Below, piece by piece: positions 57,850-64,000 of a DNA stretch of 64,000 nucleotides. Under the pieces are notes generated by a model that worked only from the letters and a program-made list of their open reading frames with translations, searched no databases and was not told where the DNA came from. This DNA is from Malus domestica. Its lineage: Eukaryota > Streptophyta > Magnoliopsida > Rosales > Rosaceae. The stretch spans positions 19,441,001-19,505,000 of the forward strand of contig NC_091668.1 in assembly GCF_042453785.1 (NCBI RefSeq), read 5' to 3'. Numbering within the stretch: the stretch's first letter is position 1; each line of letters starts with the position of its first letter. Made by a program: the position numbers and the translations under genes.

Positions 57850-60196
57850 TTATATTTGGACTGTCTTTAATTGCATTTGGGATGGCTGGTCGATGCTACT
57901 TTTATCAATCACCAATTTTGCACCACTGATAGCATTTGCATTAGTAATTGGTAACTCCTGAGCTTCATCCTTCACAGTAGTATTGGATTGCACAGCTGGG
58001 TTAGTGCCATAATCCTTGCTTTTACCCCACACCACAGAATAAAGGCCAAATGCAATGACCATGCCTCCAATGATACTATATGTCAAGTTTAAATTTGAAA
58101 AAAAAAATTAGGGGGAATTAAAATGTATTATGTACTATTTAGAAAAAGATAAAGAATGATACATATCAAATGCATGCTTAAAGTTGATTGATTACATCAC
58201 GAAGATACCTTCTAGTAAAAGTCGGCAGTATTTGTTCCAAACAAAAGTTATGTCACAAGATGTACAATATCAGAACATATTGTACATTCCATTATTCCTC
58301 ATTATCAATACTTTTTAATCAGAATTTGTCACATTAGGAGAAAATTTATAATTAAAATAAATATAGGAATAATGCGCAAATATTGCCAAGAAATATCGCA
58401 TACCATGAGATAATTAGAATTTAGAATTAAGATAAAAATTGCGGGGGAAATACGACATTAGCTCTTTATGTTTACCTGCCAAGGTGAAGTTTCTCAGCTA
58501 GAATAATGGAACCCAGAATGGACACGATGATCATGCAGAGAGGGTTAAAAGCCGTTACAAAAACTGGGCCCCTAGTCTTCATAACCAAGCCTTGCACGTA
58601 ATATGTAATCCCAGAGCTAATTATTCCCTAAACCATTGAAAAGGGCTTCTTTATTAGTTTCATTTTCCCTAATTCGATTAAACTTAAAACCATCTAATTA
58701 AAATGAAAATTCTTGTTCGGGTTGAATTCGTAATAAGTTGTGTGGTAATAATTACCGTGTAGAGAGGTGCAAGGAGCCTTGAATCCCATCCAACCGCCCA
58801 CGCGCTAGGGCGACGCTCTACAGTAAATGCTACAGCTGAGCCTTGCAAAGCTCCCGCCAAGCATATCAAGCAGGAAAGTGAGATGTTTGCTGGGTATTTC
58901 TTCACTGTTATAGACTGGATTAATATATAAGTTAGTTAAGTTCACTGTTAATATATTCGAGCTCACGTGCATGCATGGAACATAATTCAATTAATACTTA
59001 TACTTACTTGCAATACGTAGAAACAGGACCAGGCAACACTGCCTAGGAGGATAAAGAGTGTCCCGGCTATCCAGTGTTGGTTGGAGGTTGTGGAACTGCT
59101 ACTTTCATGGTGGCTGCTGGTTTTGTGCGACCACAGGAGGTCAATGACAGGGCCTTTGTACAGTGTCATCAGCAAAGCACCAGCAAAGGTTACTAGGGTT
59201 CCTATCACCTTGGCTTGACTTCGCACCTCTTTGATTTTTACAGTTTCGACCCTGTGTGCATATGTTTCAGGTTTATATAAGTTGTTATTAATTAATTTAT
59301 GCATGCAAATAGATTTGCATGCTAGCTAGCTACAGATGGAAGGGGATGTAACCGACATATAATTATTTTGTCATACAATGACCTAGGAATGGATTAAGAC
59401 TATATAATTATGAAGTTATAAGCTCGAAGACCATTTCGTTGGAGAGAAATCTTCCTATTTGATTAATTGATTCTTACCTAAAAATAACTGCGATTACAAA
59501 GGTGAGAGACGGAACGGCATTCATGATGGCAGATGCAAATGAGGCGGATGTGTATTTCATCCCCAAGTACGTAAATCCCTGATCAATGACTGGCCTGCAC
59601 AATCAAGTGTTTGTTTTTGTCATAAATATTTTTGAATAAAATTATATGCACCATATATTGATTACATATGTGACAAAGGGTAAATTCACTTGATGGTCAA
59701 TCATAGAGTTAATATGTGTTGTGTTAATCATCGATGTAGTATAGTATATGCGTGTTAGTGAGATTGAGAGAGTATCTTTACTCTAGAAATCCCAGCACCA
59801 TAATGTTGAAAAAGGTAGAAATTGTCATTTTCGGCCTCGTTTTCCTGCAAAAATAAATAAATAAATAAAATAAAATAAAAACATTAGTATACCGAGAATT
59901 AATTAGTTAATTGATTAAAGGTTATTACTTACATGTGATTAATTAATTAATCTTATGGTAGTTTTAGCTAGTAACCTTTCAAGAACCAAGGCAAAAGGAG
60001 CGAGGACAAGTGCTGCAGTAGCATTGCGATAGACGATGAGAACATATCGATTCATACCATGATTGAGAGTGGCCATGCTGATTATGTACATCCCTGCACT
60101 CCCAAATTGCAAACTCACCACCAGCAAATAAGGTTTCAGCTTCTTCATCATCACACCAAACCTCCCACCTGAGTTGCTCTGCTCATCATCTCCCAT
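57850..60196 (-). CDS. WAT1-related protein (UmamiT / nodulin MtN21 EamA-type transporter), copy B
   Basis: Seven exons, in order 59976-60196, 59782-59844, 59478-59594, 59008-59251, 58756-58914, 58476-58627 and 57850-58075, give 393 residues with GT/AG borders and matching phases. Exons 2, 3, 5 and 6 have exactly the lengths of copy A (63, 117, 159 and 152 bp), which shows tandem duplication. It has two EamA halves and about ten membrane segments; markers are SLQFGSAGMYIISMATLNHG, VIDQGFTYLGMKYTSASFAS, MTLYKGPVIDLLW, WAVGWDSRLLAPLYTGII, GPVFVTAFNPLCMIIVSILG and GLYSVVWGKSKD. The N-terminus (MGDDEQSNSGGRFG) and C-terminal tail are longer than in copy A. ATG 60196 is the first ATG in frame. The substrate cannot be told from sequence. 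Confidence 0.93.
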
Positions 60197-60612
60197 CTCT
60201 CTCTCTAACAATTTAACTTAACCCAATTATTTTTTCTTTGTGCAAGAGATGAAACTGTTTAATTAGGGATGGAACTAAGAGGTGCAATGCAAGCTCCTTC
60301 TTATAGAGGAAAAAAAGATTAATTATGCTAGGATAACAAACCCACTTCAAGAAAAGGGGTATTATCTTGCAACCTTTGTGGATTGCGTGCATGGCCCTGT
60401 CTTGAAACACTATTATATGCTTTCTTTGCTCATTATTTACGATCCCTTTTTTGGTTTTTCTTCATCTTGTTGTAGATTTTATTTTCCTTCAATTGTGATA
60501 AAATTTGGAAACATCTGATGGGATATAGATTTTCTTAAAAATAAATTCTAATTAGTAGTGAATACAATCAAGAAACAGTTGTATATTTTTCACAGCTATT
60601 CACGATGACATT
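60197..60612. other. 5' flank of WAT1-related copy B
   Basis: Probable promoter and 5' UTR of the gene read on the - strand; no specific element could be placed. Confidence 0.4.
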
Positions 60613-61018
60613 GATGTTATAATTACATCATGATCGATTAAAATTTATTGGAGAGTTTTGTATTGAAATGACTATATATGCATGTAAAGTAAGTCCTATA
60701 GAGAGTGTTTGGCTTTAGGGGTGAGAGATTGAAGCCTTGGGATTGGATGTTTGTATGCCCTTAAATGAATTAAAAATTTACCTAAAAGATGGAACACCCG
60801 ATCCAGCCAGATTATCACCTCTAATATCACATCCATTGGATATAAACAATAAATTAATTAGGAATATTATCCAATTTTATGCATCATACATGACCATTAA
60901 ATCACTAATACAATAAAGGTTGAAGAACCTATTAGCTTTGATACATACATCTCTAACAGCTGGTTTGCCTAACAAATGGAATAACAATCTTAATCGATCA
61001 TGATGTAATTATAACATC
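60613..61018. mobile_element. Inverted-repeat element (possible MITE) with perfect 28-bp arms
   Basis: GATGTTATAATTACATCATG and eight more bases (60613-60640) are exactly complementary to 60991-61018, with about 350 bp between. A GTGTTTGGCTTTAGGGG phrase at 60706 lies inside. No coding frame is present. The family is unknown. Confidence 0.55.
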
Positions 61019-62418
61019 ACTATGTAAACAACTAAACGCAATATAATTAATTGCATTCATTTATAGATCATAAAATTCTTACTTTTTCTTATCCTTTTCC
61101 CCCTCTGTGGGGAAGGGGGGTTGAACGGTGTATTATTTTGACTACATAATAGAGATATCACATAACAATACATAACAAATTAAAAAGAATTTTGAAAAAT
61201 TTCGTGTACTAACTATTTTAGTTATTAGATTTTAATTTTTTTTAATTTTATTTTGGGTTTGGCTTCAATGCTACATATCATTAATGTTACGGATGTTTTA
61301 GCCGTTAGATTTGATTCCTACAACTGTTTAGAGGTTTTATTTTCAATCTCAGTTATTCATTTCTCATATCATTGAATTCTACGTAGTCTTGAAGAAAAAA
61401 GCTTTAACTTTTTGGTATATTAGTTTTATTTTTTCTTTGAAAATTAAAAACTTGTTTGATAACTATTTTTAGTTTCAACCAAAATCTATGCAATATTTTG
61501 GAAACTCACAAAAATAGCTTCCATTTTTTGGTTTTTCATTTTCATTTTTTTTTAAACCAAAAAAAAATTATCATATAAGTTTTAAATTTTCAAAGAAAGT
61601 AAAAATTAAAATTAAAATTAAAACTATAAAATGAAACAGTTATCAAAACAGTCCCAAGTAAACTGATTAACTCGGTACTCAGACACATACACAAAGGAGG
61701 GCAAATATTCTCTGTTTATCTACCCAGTACAAGTTTTGAATATGTGATTTCTGATATTATGCATTGTGAAGAGAAGTCCACTGGAAATAGCCATTAGCCA
61801 GCTAAGTAGAGAGGAGTCGATCTCATCTTAAACATGAACTGAAAATTTGGGCAAATGTGTATTGGTACTAGGTTTTGCATATTTAGTCAATTTTACACGG
61901 TTTTGCTTAAATTGTGGGCTAAGCAAAGATATAAGATGAACGTAAAATCTGTTTTGGATAACATGAATAATTAAGATGATGTATACATGCACCTAACTTT
62001 TTTTATAAGGTTTCCAATTATTAGTGGCTGTGAAAAGAGCCATATATCATCATAAACTTCTGTGCATGCATAATTGCTAACCATTCAGCATGCATGATGA
62101 GGACAGGTAATGCTCCTTCGTTATTTATTATTAGGTTTTTAAGAGTACCATCTTTAGTCACCCACTGAATACCTATTTATAAAAGAAGACTGAACTAGTC
62201 CTAAAGTCGAAAGACAAAGGCAGCAAGGCAAAAGAAACATTGTGTTTAACTCACCAATCAAAACTAGGGGAGGGAGATATTCTAATATAATCTAGATCAG
62301 GGGAGGAGATTCTATCTTAGATTCAAAGGCAATAACGTATTGCTTTAGTTCATTTGGTCACGCATAGAATTTACTAATTTGAAATTGAATCATACATTAG
62401 CGCAAGAGGACACGATTG
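61019..62418. other. Intergenic AT-rich DNA
   Basis: No gene or clear repeat is seen. Long A- and T-rich runs lie at 61230-61660, including near-complementary stretches with TTTTAATTTTTT and AAAATTAAAATT. Confidence 0.4.
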
Positions 62419-64000
62419 CTGACACACTCCGACCGAAGTTGAGACATGTTGGCCGTCACGTAAGCATGACGTAGCCTTGTGCGCAAAGCGGAAGCAATAA
62501 AGAATAAGGAAAAACAAACAATTTAAAACCAAGCAACTAGCAATTCCAGTTAAGAAAGGATGCTAGTGAGGGTCTAAGTGTATAAATACACTTTCAGAGT
62601 AATCAGTAGATCTTGTTGCAGTTAAGTAGGACAATTACTAAGATACAACACCCTAAGGTGCATCCTACTTTTCAGATTCTGTCAGAACATCGTTGGATTC
62701 CTCGTGGCCACCAAACTCTGCTACCTAAAACCTAGAGGGGCGAAAAACAAAGTTGAGTGGGTCAGTAAAACACATTTACACAAAAACCTTATTTTCCTTT
62801 GAATATACTAACCCCTCGCCGTAAAACAAGTATATAGATACTTTCCCAGAAAATAGAATACATAAATATGTATATATCTCAAATCATGCTCAAAATCAAG
62901 ATTCATATTTGCATGTATGCCATGCCTATATATAACAGAATAAGCAATTCAGGTAAGAATAGTTTCATAGAAATATAACATGTTAGCCAGAACCTTTGTG
63001 GTAGTCTGTACGGCTGAATTCATAGCTCAAAAGTCAATCTAACCAGAGTCACTACAATGACCTATACGGCAATATACTGCATAAGAGTCGGAACCAAATG
63101 CAAGGGTCTGTACGACGATAATGGGTGTAATATAATTATACTCAATACTACTCTCACATAATAGCAGGGCGATAAATCGCTAGTCACCTACGAGTCGAAA
63201 CCATAAGTAAGGTCTGTACGACAAGACTGTGCACCTAAATTGGATCAAATGTGAGCATATGGTGCGGGAGGTGACATAATAAACAGGCATGTGTCATACC
63301 TCTGGCTAAAATCACAATCACCCTAAGTGCAGTTTTATGAGCTCAGCAATATTCAATCACATATCACATCATCGACAATTCACATAACCAAACATAACTT
63401 ACCTGAGCTTACCTGAGCCTCCACAGCACCATGCTACAATATGCATAATTATGATAATGCAAATACTAAAATATAATATAGGCATAGCATGGCATTTCAA
63501 TCACATTTTCTTAAATACGTTTTCTGGGAAAACGTCAAGTGTATATATATATATATATTGAAAATAACTGCCCATTCACTGATATGAAGTCGGGTCGTAA
63601 CCCCCATGCCTAGCCTGGTTACACTCATCCTCCGGATAGGTCTCGCCTATAGGAGAATCAACTATATAAACGTCACTTTAATGCACATATACCAAACTAT
63701 GTAATAACTTCTCATACATAGCTCAAATTGGGCATATGAATATACCACAGTGACCTACACAATGTCAAAATCACCCAGGAATTTTTAAAATAATTTTCTG
63801 ACCCCGCACACACCAGCGAGTGCACGGCAATACGCGCAGCTACACGCAGGGAATCCTGATGGATTCTCTAACCCCGTTAGGAATATTTCGTGGAATATTC
63901 CTTCAAAAGCTAACAGATTCTGTTAAGTTTACCTGACGGCGTCAGAATATTCCGTCAACTCTGACGGAATATTCGCTCGTCTTCTCCGAATGCTCGCCGG
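62419..64000. mobile_element. LTR-like sequence, probably Ty3/gypsy, running off the window
   Basis: It begins TGACACACTCCGACCGAAGT, the style of start seen in large plant gypsy LTRs, and contains CTAGAGGGGCGAAAAACAAA followed by TTGAGTGGGTCAGTAAAACA and repeated GTCTGTACG phrases (63005, 63109 and 63210), all familiar from such LTRs. No coding domain is visible and the right end is outside the window, so neither solo nor full-length status can be told. Microsatellite (TA)n at 63542-63558. Confidence 0.45.

Overview
This is nuclear DNA from a flowering plant, most likely a woody eudicot. The repeat families look like those of Rosaceae, but that is an impression and not proof. The base composition is AT-rich, genes have introns, and transposons dominate. 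Only three protein genes look intact: an OXIDATIVE STRESS 3-like gene (5.8-6.8 kb, + strand) and two tandem WAT1-related (UmamiT/nodulin MtN21, EamA-type) transporter genes on the - strand (48.0-52.0 and 57.9-60.2 kb). All exons of the two transporters could be traced, with consistent splice sites and phases.

The largest feature is a tandem 5S rDNA array at about 8.0-26.8 kb. It holds 34 recognisable 5S copies, all on the - strand, in units of about 390-640 bp. The spacers keep a TATATA box 28 nt upstream and a T-run downstream. The 5S is not the usual plant form: nearly every copy shares the same six substitutions, and four of them are two compensatory base-pair changes in helix II. Many copies are decayed, truncated or rearranged. 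Two solo LTRs with perfect 5-bp target duplications sit in the array, and one of them splits a 5S gene.

From 27.6 to 42.8 kb lies a dead copy of the mitochondrial ribosomal protein uS9m gene. Its four exons are still recognisable. Its second intron has grown to about 13 kb by successive insertions: a PIF/Harbinger-like element that keeps only the ORF1 type of gene, then a Copia element. The Copia 3' LTR is itself split by a non-autonomous LTR element carrying fragments of at least three unrelated host genes (SDS22-like, VAMP72-like and a dual-specificity phosphatase).

The remainder is intergenic DNA with transposon debris: a hAT-like element with a triplicated 116-bp segment (2.5-3.8 kb), a PIF-like MITE (43.2-44.3 kb), two isolated Copia LTRs of one family, Ty3/gypsy and LINE fragments, inverted-repeat elements, and an LTR-like sequence running off the right edge. 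Small host gene fragments (HUB/BRE1-like at 1.0 kb and an LRR receptor kinase tail at 44.8 kb) are also present.

No cooperative gene system is visible. The two WAT1-related genes are a tandem duplicate pair; the other genes are unrelated neighbours.
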